Shown here in pieces: positions 15,190-23,599 of a DNA stretch of 40,571 bases (positions within the stretch are counted from its first letter, which is position 1; each line of letters opens with the position of its first letter). The notes under the pieces were generated by a model. That model did no database searches and was not told the DNA's origin. It worked only from the letters and a program-made list of their open reading frames with translations. The stretch covers positions 1 to 40,571 of the forward strand of contig JALNXD010000028.1 in the NCBI GenBank assembly GCA_023230565.1. The letters are read 5' to 3'. The stretch is from Syntrophales bacterium (GTDB lineage Bacteria > Desulfobacterota > Syntrophia > Syntrophales > UBA2210). The position numbers were made by a program, and so were the translations under genes.

Positions 15190-16635
15190 TTACTCGTTTC
15201 CCGTTGCAGCCGATTTGGAAAGAATTGGAGGGATTTCAGGAGGAGAATTTTCGATCACCCTCATCATCTTCCATTTACCGCCAATAAACCTGAAATAAAA
15301 AGCTAACCCGAGCAGACTGACATACGCTGTTGCAAAGGTCCAGGCAATATAAATTCCGGCAGAAAAAACAGAAATAGCCAGATAACTCGGAATGATAAGG
15401 AGCACAAAGGAAAACACCAGCATCATCATCATGACGAATCGCGTATCCCCCGCTCCTTTTATGGCAGACGCAAAAATGATCCCCATTGTATCAAAAAGAG
15501 AATACACGGCGACAAATTTGAGCAGGATTACTGAAAGAGTGCGGATCTGCCCGAAAGTGACAGGATCGGCATTATATGAAAAAGGTGCAATAAAAAAGTC
15601 GGGCTGGAAGAAAAAAAGAGCAGCAACAAAAGCCATATAAGAGAAAGTGAGATGGAATGCCGAATAGGTGGAATGCTCGGCCAGGTCGGTTCTGTTTTCA
15701 CCCAACCGCTGGCCGACAAGAACCGACGTGGCAATACCGAAGCCGATCATGGGCATAAAGGCAAGAGTATTGATATTGAACGCTATATTGGTCGCTGCGA
15801 GCGAGATCGTTCCCAACCGGCCGATTAAGAGAATAAAGATAGTATATCCGGCAATTTCAATAAAGAACTGAACTCCGCTTGGGAAGCCGAACCGAATGAG
15901 CTTCTTGAAAAGAGGCCATTCAAAACGCCATCCCTTGAGAGTAAGATAGCGTGAAGCATAATGCGGTCGGAAAATAAGCAAAAAATAGATAACGGTACTG
16001 ACAGCAAAACCAGCGACAGTAGCAAGGCCGGCGCCGGCAATTCCCATTTCGGGAAATCCCTGATTGCCGAATATAAAAAGCCAGTCCAGGAGAAGATTGA
16101 TTGCTGTTGCAGCAATATTGACCCAGAGCACCGGCCACGTATGTCCCAGACCGGACAGAAAACCGGATAATGCCGATGAGACAATTACGAAAGGGGCGCC
16201 AAGACTGAGAATAGCGAAATACGTTGATTCTGCATTTCTGATTTCAGGCGCATGCCCCACCAGATCGAAAATTTGCCGCGCGAACGGAATCAAGAGAATT
16301 TGAATCAATCCCCCGATTACAGCTATATATATACCCTGCCACAGCGCGGGGCCGCACCTTTCGTACTGCCCCGAACCAAAATATTGAGCGACAAAGGTTC
16401 CCACGTAACTTGCCGTGCCGATGAATAAACAGCTTATCATGAAAGAAAGCATGCCCGCCGGCATTGATGCAGCAATTGATTCCGGCGAATACCAGGTGAG
16501 AAACATCCGGTCGATAAAATGCTCGATTGACCAGGTGGAAGTACTTGCAATCAATGGAATTGCAATAATCAAGAGCTCGCGGTATCCGCCCTTACAGCGC
16601 CACCGGTCGGCGAACCGCCGTGAAAGGCCATGCAT
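15190..16635 (-). CDS. MATE family efflux transporter (DinF/NorM-like)
   Basis: 481 residues with twelve predicted helices in two similar halves. Typical MATE features include IASTSTWSIEHFIDRMFLTWYSPESIAASMPAG at the N-terminus and PMIGFGIATSVLVGQRLGENR in the second half. MATE proteins export cationic drugs, dyes or metabolites using Na+ or H+ gradients; the substrate is not predictable here. AGGAG lies about 11 bases before the ATG at 16635. The gene is divergent from the NlpC/P60 lipoprotein and lies 102 bases upstream of the acyl-CoA-synthetase-like gene on the same strand. Confidence 0.9.
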   Translation of the reverse strand: MHGLSRRFADRWRCKGGYRELLIIAIPLIASTSTWSIEHFIDRMFLTWYSPESIAASMPAGMLSFMISCLFIGTASYVGTFVAQYFGSGQYERCGPALWQGIYIAVIGGLIQILLIPFARQIFDLVGHAPEIRNAESTYFAILSLGAPFVIVSSALSGFLSGLGHTWPVLWVNIAATAINLLLDWLFIFGNQGFPEMGIAGAGLATVAGFAVSTVIYFLLIFRPHYASRYLTLKGWRFEWPLFKKLIRFGFPSGVQFFIEIAGYTIFILLIGRLGTISLAATNIAFNINTLAFMPMIGFGIATSVLVGQRLGENRTDLAEHSTYSAFHLTFSYMAFVAALFFFQPDFFIAPFSYNADPVTFGQIRTLSVILLKFVAVYSLFDTMGIIFASAIKGAGDTRFVMMMMLVFSFVLLIIPSYLAISVFSAGIYIAWTFATAYVSLLGLAFYFRFIGGKWKMMRVIENSPPEIPPILSKSAATGNE

Positions 16636-16781
16636 AATGATAACATCTCCTATTTAAAATCTGATCCGGTGGGGATATCACATGTAATCACCGAATTCAT
16701 GTTTATTTGTACTCCAAATCGCATATTTTTACGAGGCTTCGGATTCCCGATCATTTGTAATCGTTTCTTTGTAATAATTCC

Positions 16782-16811
16782 TTGACAGTATTGGAATGTA
16801 CGAATCATAAT
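16782..16811 (+). promoter_or_regulatory. Promoter of the SPOR-NlpC/P60 lipoprotein gene
   Basis: TTGACA (16782-16787), 18 bases, CATAAT (16806-16811), a strong sigma70-like match. It lies about 57 bases before the start codon, in the 232-base divergent region. Confidence 0.65.
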
Positions 16812-16867
16812 GTCTTCGATTTGCCATTCCGGATAACAGCTGCAAAATTTTGTAAAGAGGACCACAG

Positions 16868-17659
16868 ATGATTGATCGGGCAGATAAAAAAAGTATTACT
16901 GCAGCTTCATTTCTTTTTTTATTATTTACTTTGTCTCTGATGATTGCTTCTTGCAGCCTGAAGAAATCAATGGTGCCGGTTTCCGGCACTGAAATCTTGA
17001 AAAAAGAAAAAATTTCACCTCTGGGATATACAATTCAGGCAGGTGCGTTCGCTAATGCTGAAAATGCCGAGAAGATGACCGCAAAGCTTACTGCATATGG
17101 TCTTGAGGCTTATTTTTTCGTATATAAGAGCGGTTTGTATAAAGTCAGATTCGGTGATTTTGCTTCAAGGAACGATGCGATATCAAAAGCCCGCCAATTG
17201 CAGGATGAAGGAATCATAGAAGAGTATTATATTGTACGCCCAGATGAAATGTCGTATTCCCGGAAAGATTCGCTTGGGGAGACCTATATACGCAGCCGAA
17301 TTGTAAAAACGGCAAAAAGTTTTCTCGGAATATCTTATAAATGGGGCGGGACTTCCGGGAACGAAGGCTTCGATTGCAGCGGTCTGGCTATGTCGGTTTA
17401 CCGGCTCAATGGATTTAATCTTCCCAGGACGTCACGGCTTCAATATGAAGCAGGAGAGATCGTAGAGAGCAAAAGAGTAGCGGAAGGAGATCTCGTTTTT
17501 TTTGATACCAAAGGAAAGGGAGGGATATCCCATGTTGGTATATATACTGGTGACGGAAGCTTCATTCACGCACCGGGGACGGGGAAAAAAGTGCGCACTG
17601 ATTCACTTTTAAAAGGCTATTTTAAAAAATGTTATGCCGGTGCACGTTCATATTTATGA
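16868..17659 (+). CDS. Lipoprotein with SPOR and NlpC/P60 domains (peptidoglycan endopeptidase)
   Basis: 263 residues. A lipoprotein signal ends at LMIASC (Cys29). A SPOR domain (about 53-125: GYTIQAGAFANAENAEKM to YKVRFGDFASRNDAISKARQL) binds glycan strands without stem peptides, usually at division sites. The NlpC/P60 domain (about 142-263) has the catalytic cysteine in FDCSGLAMSVY (Cys170) and histidines in SHVGIY (His222) and FIHAPG (His234). This is a complete catalytic set for cleaving stem peptides. Domain order SPOR before NlpC is less usual than the reverse. AGAGGA lies 7 bases before the ATG at 16868. Confidence 0.9.
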   Translation: MIDRADKKSITAASFLFLLFTLSLMIASCSLKKSMVPVSGTEILKKEKISPLGYTIQAGAFANAENAEKMTAKLTAYGLEAYFFVYKSGLYKVRFGDFASRNDAISKARQLQDEGIIEEYYIVRPDEMSYSRKDSLGETYIRSRIVKTAKSFLGISYKWGGTSGNEGFDCSGLAMSVYRLNGFNLPRTSRLQYEAGEIVESKRVAEGDLVFFDTKGKGGISHVGIYTGDGSFIHAPGTGKKVRTDSLLKGYFKKCYAGARSYL

Positions 17660-17697
17660 TTTTTTAAGGTTCCAGTTTTTCGGGCGGGTTTTTTCAA

Positions 17698-17726
17698 TTG
17701 ACAATCGGAAATTTCAGCTTTATAAA
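17698..17726 (+). promoter_or_regulatory. Promoter of the cimA attenuator leader
   Basis: TTGACA (17698-17703), exactly 17 bases, TATAAA (17721-17726): a near-consensus sigma70 promoter. It would start RNA near 17733, about 42 bases before the leader peptide start and 200 before cimA. Confidence 0.75.
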
Positions 17727-17774
17727 CAGACTGTCTCAGGCGGATTTTCAAATGATATGTAATTTGGCGTAAAT

Positions 17775-17846
17775 ATGAGAAAGAATCTTACAACCATTAT
17801 TATAATTAGCGGAATAATTAGGGAGGCTGATCGATGCCCGACCTGA
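17775..17846 (+). CDS. Isoleucine-rich leader peptide of cimA
   Basis: A 23-residue frame: ATG at 17775, stop TGA at 17844-17846. Codons 8-11 are four isoleucines in a row, then Ser-Gly, then two more isoleucines at 14-15; two threonines precede them. Six isoleucines in eight positions, just upstream of a terminator and of the first enzyme of the citramalate route to isoleucine, fits a ribosome-mediated attenuation leader like those of ilv operons. An in-frame stop lies four codons before the ATG, so the frame is not part of a longer gene. The ribosome-binding site is weak (GGCG at best), which is the main doubt. It is too short for routine gene finders. Confidence 0.65.
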   Translation: MRKNLTTIIIISGIIREADRCPT

Positions 17847-17880
17847 TGATGGAGTAAGACTCTTTGCAACATAAATCTCA

Positions 17881-17918
17881 AAACCCGTTATCAGCGTCGC
17901 TGGCAGCGGGTTTTTTTT
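17881..17918 (+). terminator. Attenuator terminator upstream of cimA
   Basis: AAACCCG (17881-17887) pairs with CGGGTTT (17907-17913). An inner AGC/GCT stem is closed by a small loop, and T-run 17911-17918 follows. The cimA ribosome-binding site (AGGAG) begins at once after the T-run. ATCAGC (17890-17895), inside the 5' arm, is complementary to GCTGAT (17826-17831), which overlaps leader codons 18-19. A ribosome stalled on the isoleucine codons would leave that segment free to form a competing helix. Confidence 0.8.
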
Positions 17919-17931
17919 AGGAGAAGAAAGC

Positions 17932-19530
17932 ATGAAACGAAACGACGTATTGCTCTATGACACCACATTGAGAGATGGAACCCAGGGAGAACAGGTCAGT
18001 TTGTCAGTGCATGAAAAGCTTGCCATTGCCAGGAGACTGGATGAGGCAGGTTTTCATTACGTGGAAGGGGGATGGCCGGGATCGAACCCGAAAGATATGC
18101 GATTCTTCAAGATGGCAAAAAAAGAAAAATTTCAAAATATACGGCTTGCCGCTTTCGGCAGCACTCGCAGACCGAATGTTAAAACCATTGAATGTCCTAA
18201 TATAAAAGCGCTTCTTGATGCATGCACTCCGGTGATTACCATATTCGGTAAAAGCTGGGACTTGCATGCAACGGAGATACTTGGCACATCTCTTGACGAA
18301 AACCTGGCAATGATAGAAGATTCGGTGTCATATCTGAAAGGAAAGGGCAAAGAGGTTATTTATGATGCTGAACATTTCTTTGACGGATATAAGCACAACA
18401 GACAATATGCGATTTCTACAATAAAAAAGGCAAGGGGAGCAGGCGCAGAAAAGATTGTTCTCTGCGATACGAACGGCGGCACGCTCACGTGGGAATTAAT
18501 CGATATTTTGGACGATGTGATGAAGGTGATGCCGGCAGAAGAGCTTGGTATCCACGTTCATGATGATTGCGGGCTTGCCGTTGCCAATTCGATTGCCGCT
18601 GTGTACAAGGGGGTGCGAATGGTTCAAGGAACCATCAACGGATATGGAGAGCGGTGTGGAAATGCCGATTTGATCACTATAGCAGGAAATCTGGCAATAA
18701 AAATGAAGCGTAATTGTCTTCCTGAGAATTCAATCGGACATCTGACTGCGCTCTCCCGCTATGTGAGCGATGTAGCGAATGTGCCTCCCGTGAATTCAAG
18801 GCCTTACGTGGGGAAAAGCGCTTTTGCTCACAAAGGCGGCGTTCACGTGAGTGCAATTTTGAAAAATCCTGTTGCCTATGAACATATCACGCCTGATCTG
18901 GTGGGAAACAGCCGCAGAGTAATCGTTTCGGATCTGGCCGGAAAGAGTAATATCAAATATAAAGCCGATGAACTTGGAATCTCGCTTGGCGGATTTGAAT
19001 CGAAGGATGTCAGCAAAAATGTGGTGAGTGCCATTAAAAAAATGGAAAGCGAGGGGTATCAGTTCGATGCAGCCGACGGATCTCTCGCTCTTTTAATAAA
19101 AAAAGCAACAGGTGAATTTCAGGAGCCTTTCAAGCTGGAATCGTTTACGGTCATTGATGAAAAGAAGAAAAAAAATTCATCAAAATCTCAGGCAACAATA
19201 AAGATTTCCGTGGGAAAAGAACATGAAATAACTGCAGCCGAAGGAATAGGTCCTGTCAATGCACTTGACAATGCTCTCAGGAAAGCGCTAAGAAAATTCT
19301 ATCCCCGGTTAGATGAAATGCACCTGATTGATTTCAAGGTAAGAATTCTTGAAGGAAGTGACGGGACGGCCGCGAAAGTGAGAGTTCTTCTTGAATCAAG
19401 GGATGAAGAGGAAATCTGGACAACTATCGGCGTATCGGCAAATATTATAGAAGCAAGCTGGCAGGCGCTTATAGACAGTCTGCAATACAAATTGAGCAAA
19501 AAAGGCAATGGGGGTGATTTTGGTAAATGA
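17932..19530 (+). CDS. cimA: (R)-citramalate synthase
   Basis: 532 residues. CimA condenses pyruvate with acetyl-CoA to (R)-citramalate, the first step of the threonine-independent route to 2-oxobutyrate and isoleucine. The HMGL-like TIM barrel (about 5-280) has the catalytic YDTTLRDGTQGEQ (Arg14, Asp15) and metal-binding HVHDDCG (His208, His210). A C-terminal LeuA-type regulatory domain (about 405-525) includes AEGIGPVNALDNALRKAL. The sequence is the long citramalate-synthase type (TIGR00977-like), clearly different from the LeuA encoded next. AGGAG lies 8 bases before the ATG. It is preceded by a promoter, leader peptide and terminator that suggest control by isoleucine supply. LeuCD and LeuB would carry the product onward. 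Confidence 0.9.
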   Translation: MKRNDVLLYDTTLRDGTQGEQVSLSVHEKLAIARRLDEAGFHYVEGGWPGSNPKDMRFFKMAKKEKFQNIRLAAFGSTRRPNVKTIECPNIKALLDACTPVITIFGKSWDLHATEILGTSLDENLAMIEDSVSYLKGKGKEVIYDAEHFFDGYKHNRQYAISTIKKARGAGAEKIVLCDTNGGTLTWELIDILDDVMKVMPAEELGIHVHDDCGLAVANSIAAVYKGVRMVQGTINGYGERCGNADLITIAGNLAIKMKRNCLPENSIGHLTALSRYVSDVANVPPVNSRPYVGKSAFAHKGGVHVSAILKNPVAYEHITPDLVGNSRRVIVSDLAGKSNIKYKADELGISLGGFESKDVSKNVVSAIKKMESEGYQFDAADGSLALLIKKATGEFQEPFKLESFTVIDEKKKKNSSKSQATIKISVGKEHEITAAEGIGPVNALDNALRKALRKFYPRLDEMHLIDFKVRILEGSDGTAAKVRVLLESRDEEEIWTTIGVSANIIEASWQALIDSLQYKLSKKGNGGDFGK

Positions 19531-19555
19531 AACGCCAGAGAACGTAAAAAAACAT

Positions 19556-19584
19556 TTGACATACGTATAATTTTAATCTAGAGT
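19556..19584 (+). promoter_or_regulatory. Promoter of the leuA attenuator leader
   Basis: TTGACA (19556-19561), exactly 17 bases, TAGAGT (19579-19584). The -35 is perfect and the -10 has 4 of 6. It lies 25 bases after the cimA stop and about 30 before the leader peptide start, so leuA has its own transcript. Confidence 0.65.
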
Positions 19585-19613
19585 CTCTTTCAATTTTTCA
19601 AGGAATGTGTATC

Positions 19614-19730
19614 ATGATGATTGCAGGGCAGCTAATTTCTTTATATGTGATATGTGTGCTGGGCTTAAGCCTCGCTCTTAGTTTCATACATATCTCCCGC
19701 GTGCTGCCTGTTTTTTTAAGGAGAAATTGA
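19614..19730 (+). CDS. Leucine-rich leader peptide of leuA
   Basis: A 38-residue frame from ATG 19614 to TGA 19728-19730, with AAGGA 9 bases before the first ATG, a good ribosome-binding site. Eight residues are leucine; four alternate at positions 16, 18, 20 and 22 (LGLSLAL). Valine and isoleucine are also plentiful (about 17 branched-chain residues in all). It sits between a promoter and a terminator directly before leuA, so it is most likely an attenuation leader sensing leucyl-tRNA. The leucine codons are mixed, not a run of one rare codon. A one-helix membrane micropeptide is the alternative, because the middle is hydrophobic. Confidence 0.6.
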   Translation: MMIAGQLISLYVICVLGLSLALSFIHISRVLPVFLRRN

Positions 19731-19752
19731 CCTAAATAAAAAGTTGAATCTT

Positions 19753-19787
19753 AAAGGCCATGGGCATCACGCTCATGGCTTTTTTTT
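19753..19787 (+). terminator. Attenuator terminator upstream of leuA
   Basis: AAAGGCCATGGGC (19753-19765) pairs with GCTCATGGCTTT (19771-19782) with one bulged G and one G-T pair; the loop is 5 bases and the T-run reaches 19787. A competing helix is possible. GCCT (19706-19709) plus TTAAG (19716-19720), near the end of the leader frame, are complementary to CTTAAAGGC (19750-19758), which includes the 5' arm of the terminator. Confidence 0.8.
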
Positions 19788-19827
19788 GCAAAGAAATCAA
19801 AATTGCCTTTGAGGAGGAAAACGCTTC

Positions 19828-21381
19828 ATGAAGCCGACAAAAAACAGGGTATATATCTTCGACACAACATTAAGAGATGGCGAGCAATCGCCCGGTTTCA
19901 GCATGAATCTGCAGGAAAAGATCAGGTTTGCCCGGCAGCTTGAAAAATTGGGAGTCGATGTAATCGAGGCGGGATTTCCTGTTGCATCGGAAGGTGATTT
20001 TATTTCTGTGCAGCAAATAGCTAAAGAGATAAGAAAGCCTCAGATTGCAGCGCTTGCACGGGCTGATCTAAAGGATATCGACCGTGCCTGGGATGCAATT
20101 AAAGAAGCTGCCCATCCTCGCATTCACACCTTTATATCCTCATCTGATATTCACCTTAAATATCAATTGAAAAAAACCAGAGAGCAGGTGCTTGCAGAGG
20201 CGGTACGCGCCGTAGGACATGCCAAAGATCTTACAGATAACGTTGAATTCTCTCCAATGGACGCGACACGAACGGATAAGGATTATCTTTGTGAAATGGT
20301 AGAATCCGTTATTGAAGCCGGTGCGACAACCGTCAATATTCCCGATACAGTAGGATATGCCATGCCCGATGAAATGGGCGACTTGATCGCCTATATTTTT
20401 GCCCATGTTAAAAATATACATAATGCCATCGTATCGGTTCACTGCCATAACGATTTAGGAGTTGCAGTCGCAAATACAATTGCAGCGCTCAAGCAGGGTG
20501 CAAGGCAGATTGAATGTGCGGTCAATGGTATAGGCGAGCGGGCGGGGAACGCCTCTTTGGAAGAAGTTGTAATGGCACTGGAAACGAGAAAAGATATCCT
20601 CGGGTTCAGCACGAATATCAAGACAAGGAATATATATAGAACCTCACGGTTGCTGTCTGACATTACCGGCATACCGGTACAGCCGAATAAAGCCATTGTC
20701 GGAGCCAACGCGTTTTCCCACGAATCGGGCATTCATCAGGACGGTCTGATAAAAGAGAAAATCACTTATGAAATCATGACTCCTGCCAGTGTGGGAGTAA
20801 ATGATACCAATATTGTTCTGGGAAAGCATTCAGGACGGCATGCGGTCAAGGAACGCTTGAAAAAACTTGGTTTCAATCTGTCAGGCGAAGAAGTCGACAA
20901 GGTTTTCATCCGGTTTAAAGAAGTGGCTGACCTCAAAAAAGAGGTATTCGATGAAGACCTGGAAGAAATTATCTCGGATATAATATTCAGAGAACCGGAT
21001 AAATATAAACTACTCTATCTAAACGTCATCAGTGGAAACGCAGCCATTCCGACAGCGGCTGTGCGAATGGAGGTGTCAGGTAAAGTAATCCAGGATGCGG
21101 AATTCGGTGTCGGTCCTGTGGATGCGACATTTGCAGCCATAAAGAAGATAACGAAAACCAAACATTCACTCATTAAATATGCAGTGAATGCCATTACAGG
21201 AGGGACTGATGCACAGGGTGTGGTCACCGTGCAGATCGGGTACAACGGGTATACGGTAAGCGGCAGAGGGTCGGATCCCGATGTACTGGTAGCTACTGCA
21301 AAGGCGTACATCAACGCCCTCAATCGTCTTGAGACAATGAAGAATCTGGAAAGGCGACGTCCCGAAGATGTTTCTCAGTAG
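19828..21381 (+). CDS. leuA: 2-isopropylmalate synthase
   Basis: 517 residues, the usual length. It condenses 2-oxoisovalerate with acetyl-CoA, committing carbon to leucine. The HMGL-like barrel has FDTTLRDGEQSPGFSM (Arg16, Asp17), VIEAGFPVASEGDF, metal-binding HCHND (His205, His207) and the flexible-loop region GANAFSHESGIHQDG. The C-terminal allosteric domain (about 395-505) carries leucine feedback sites in the family. GAGGAGG lies 10 bases before the ATG. The promoter, leader peptide and terminator upstream suggest transcriptional control by leucine in addition to feedback. leuC starts 124 bases downstream. Confidence 0.97.
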   Translation: MKPTKNRVYIFDTTLRDGEQSPGFSMNLQEKIRFARQLEKLGVDVIEAGFPVASEGDFISVQQIAKEIRKPQIAALARADLKDIDRAWDAIKEAAHPRIHTFISSSDIHLKYQLKKTREQVLAEAVRAVGHAKDLTDNVEFSPMDATRTDKDYLCEMVESVIEAGATTVNIPDTVGYAMPDEMGDLIAYIFAHVKNIHNAIVSVHCHNDLGVAVANTIAALKQGARQIECAVNGIGERAGNASLEEVVMALETRKDILGFSTNIKTRNIYRTSRLLSDITGIPVQPNKAIVGANAFSHESGIHQDGLIKEKITYEIMTPASVGVNDTNIVLGKHSGRHAVKERLKKLGFNLSGEEVDKVFIRFKEVADLKKEVFDEDLEEIISDIIFREPDKYKLLYLNVISGNAAIPTAAVRMEVSGKVIQDAEFGVGPVDATFAAIKKITKTKHSLIKYAVNAITGGTDAQGVVTVQIGYNGYTVSGRGSDPDVLVATAKAYINALNRLETMKNLERRRPEDVSQ

Positions 21382-21505
21382 AACAGTGTTCCTGTCCGGC
21401 TGTGTAAGATGCTGGAGTGTGCTTCACTGGTAATTAACATTTGATGTAAAAGTCGAAAATCTATAGTATAGAAAAAATATGTGAAAAACATTGTGGAGAT
21501 ATTTT

Positions 21506-22774
21506 ATGGCGATGACAATCACGGAAAAGATCCTCGCGCAGCATGCAAATCTGGACAGGGTTGCTCCTGGGGATCTTATCGAAGTTAAAGTAGACAGAAC
21601 GCTGGCAAATGACATTACTGCACCCATTGCTATCAAGGTATTCAAACAGATCGGTGTAAAAGAAGTCTTCGACAAAGACAAAGTTACGCTTGTGGCGGAT
21701 CATTTTGTTCCAAATAAAGATATCGATTCGGCTCAGCAGGTAAAACTGATGAGAGACTTCGCCCGTGAGCAGGCGTTGACTCACTATTACGAAGGAGGCG
21801 ATTCAGGAATAGAACATGTCATTCTTCCCGAGAAAGGGCTAGTACTTCCGGGACATCTTGTCATAGGGGCCGACAGTCATACATGTACCTACGGTGCCCT
21901 GGGCGCTTTTTCCACCGGTGTCGGAAGCACTGATTTGGGAGTCATAATGGCTACCGGAGAAATTTGGCTTAAAGTACCGCCAACCATAAGAGTTGAAATA
22001 AATGGTACCCGCAAGCCCTATGTCGGAGGAAAGGATCTCATTCTTCATCTGATCGGCTTAATAGGTGTCGAAGGCGCCCTTTATTCCTCTCTGGAATTTG
22101 CAGGCGAGACCGTCGACGGGCTTTCCATGTCTCAAAGGCTGACAATGGCAAATATGGCAATAGAAGCGGGTGGAAAAAATGGTATTTTCGAGCCGGATGA
22201 TGCAACTCTTTCATTTGTCAAGGAACGGTCATTGCTTAATCCCGTTATATTTAAAAGTGATAACGGTGCCCACTACGAAAGGGTAATAAAGATAGACGCA
22301 TCCCGCCTCGAGCCTCAAGTCGCCTTCCCGCATTCACCGGCAAATGTGCGGGAGCTTTCGAAAGTCGGTACAGTTGCGATAGATCAGGCATTTATCGGAT
22401 CTTGCACAAATGGATCTCTGGAAGATCTCCAGGATGCTGCCGAAATTCTGAAGGGCAGGCATGTTGCTCCGGGAGTTCGGCTCATTGTTATACCGGGGTC
22501 GCCACTGATATATAAACAGGCGATAATGAAGGGTCTCGTGGAAATATTTCTGGATGCAGGTGCCGTTATAGGTCCTCCCTGCTGCGGTCCCTGCCTTGGG
22601 GGTCATATGGGGATTCTCGCTGCAGGAGAGAGGGCGATTGCCACGACAAACAGAAATTTTATAGGAAGAATGGGACATCCCCAAAGTGAGGTTTACTTGA
22701 GCAATCCCTTTGTGGCGGCTGCTTCAGCCATTCTTGGCAAAATAGGCGGCCCTGACGAATTGAAGGGAAAATGA
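21506..22774 (+). CDS. leuC: 3-isopropylmalate dehydratase large subunit
   Basis: 422 residues, the short LeuC type related to homoaconitases. The [4Fe-4S] cysteines are in IGSCTNGSLEDL and GPPCCGPCLGGH. LVIGADSHTCTYGALGAFSTGVGSTDLG is the conserved substrate and cluster region. With LeuD it isomerises 2- to 3-isopropylmalate, and in citramalate-using organisms it also acts on citramalate. I place the start at the ATG at 21506 (GGAG 8 bases upstream); the frame opens five codons earlier. It is followed by leuD and lacks a terminator between, so leuACD should form one transcript. Confidence 0.95.
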   Translation: MAMTITEKILAQHANLDRVAPGDLIEVKVDRTLANDITAPIAIKVFKQIGVKEVFDKDKVTLVADHFVPNKDIDSAQQVKLMRDFAREQALTHYYEGGDSGIEHVILPEKGLVLPGHLVIGADSHTCTYGALGAFSTGVGSTDLGVIMATGEIWLKVPPTIRVEINGTRKPYVGGKDLILHLIGLIGVEGALYSSLEFAGETVDGLSMSQRLTMANMAIEAGGKNGIFEPDDATLSFVKERSLLNPVIFKSDNGAHYERVIKIDASRLEPQVAFPHSPANVRELSKVGTVAIDQAFIGSCTNGSLEDLQDAAEILKGRHVAPGVRLIVIPGSPLIYKQAIMKGLVEIFLDAGAVIGPPCCGPCLGGHMGILAAGERAIATTNRNFIGRMGHPQSEVYLSNPFVAAASAILGKIGGPDELKGK

Positions 22775-22860
22775 TTAACAAACTATGGTGATTAACTGAA
22801 ATGAATTTGACCGATTTAAACGTTTTAAAAAAAGAAGAAAAAAAAAGGATGGTTAGGGGC

Positions 22861-23358
22861 ATGAAATTTGGAGGTAGAATTTGGAAGTTCGGCGATGATA
22901 TTGATACGGATTTGATTATACCTGCAAGATTTCTGAATGTTTCGGAAGGATCCGAACTTGCGAAACGATGTTTTGCCGATCTCAGGCCCGATTTTGCCAG
23001 ATCGGTATCGAAGGGTGATATTATAGTGGCAGGTCGCAATTTCGGGTGCGGTTCTTCCCGCGAACATGCCCCTCTTGCAATCAAAGAAGCCGGCATAAGT
23101 GTAATAATAGCAGCGAGCTTTGCCCGTATTTTCTATCGTAATGCATTCAACATAGGGCTCCCGCTGATAGAATCATTTGATGCGTCCAAAGAATTGTCGG
23201 ATGGAGATGAGGCCAGTGTCGATCTCGAATCGGGCATAATTGAAAGATCACGGGATGGAAAGATATATGAAGCAAAGGCAATTCCGCCATTCATGGCCGA
23301 ACTTATCGAGGCAGGGGGATTAGTTGAATATACAAGGAGCAGGAAACTAAAAAGCTGA
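22861..23358 (+). CDS. leuD: 3-isopropylmalate dehydratase small subunit
   Basis: 165 residues. The swivelling domain that pairs with LeuC: MKFGGRIWKFGDDIDTDLIIPARFLN, then GRNFGCGSSREHAPLAIKEAGI (active-site loop) and ARIFYRNAFNIGLPLIE. The frame is open 20 codons further upstream to an ATG at 22801, but that part (lysine-rich) is not typical of LeuD. A ribosome-binding site (AAGGA, about 11 bases away) fits the ATG at 22861. ATG 22849 cannot be excluded. It is the last gene of the rightward leu cluster. Confidence 0.93.
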   Translation: MKFGGRIWKFGDDIDTDLIIPARFLNVSEGSELAKRCFADLRPDFARSVSKGDIIVAGRNFGCGSSREHAPLAIKEAGISVIIAASFARIFYRNAFNIGLPLIESFDASKELSDGDEASVDLESGIIERSRDGKIYEAKAIPPFMAELIEAGGLVEYTRSRKLKS

Positions 23359-23389
23359 AGACGAACACCGTGCGGCATGCGAAGGAGGG

Positions 23390-23599
23390 CTATCCCTTTA
23401 TTTCCTTGCCGCAACGGGCGCAAATATAACAGTCGTCGTCTCTTATATTCTGACTCGTGATCAGATCATCTTCCGACAATATGCTTCCAAGGTCTTTGTC
23501 ATCGGCACAGCTCATGCAGAGTATCGTTCCATCGAACCTCATAACGGCGACAATATCCTCAATCCTGGTCGAGCCGCTTCTTCTTCCTCGCAGTATCAT
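23390..23599 (-). CDS. Small zinc-ribbon-like protein
   Basis: 69 residues with five cysteines: LCMSC (Cys28, Cys31) and CYICARC (Cys57, Cys60, Cys63). Two CxxC knuckles about 25 residues apart are the layout of a zinc ribbon or rubredoxin-like fold. The first part (MRFDGTI and the basic N-terminus) gives no family I recognise. AAGGAG lies 7 bases before the ATG at 23599, which supports a real gene. It points against leuD and stands alone. It could be a metal-binding adaptor or a small regulator. Confidence 0.6.
   Translation of the reverse strand: MILRGRRSGSTRIEDIVAVMRFDGTILCMSCADDKDLGSILSEDDLITSQNIRDDDCYICARCGKEIKG

Noticed and set aside
17727..17931. T-box or other riboswitch before cimA
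   Set aside because: No T-box consensus (such as a GGGUGGNACCGCG-like block) is present; the Ile-rich frame and terminator explain the leader.
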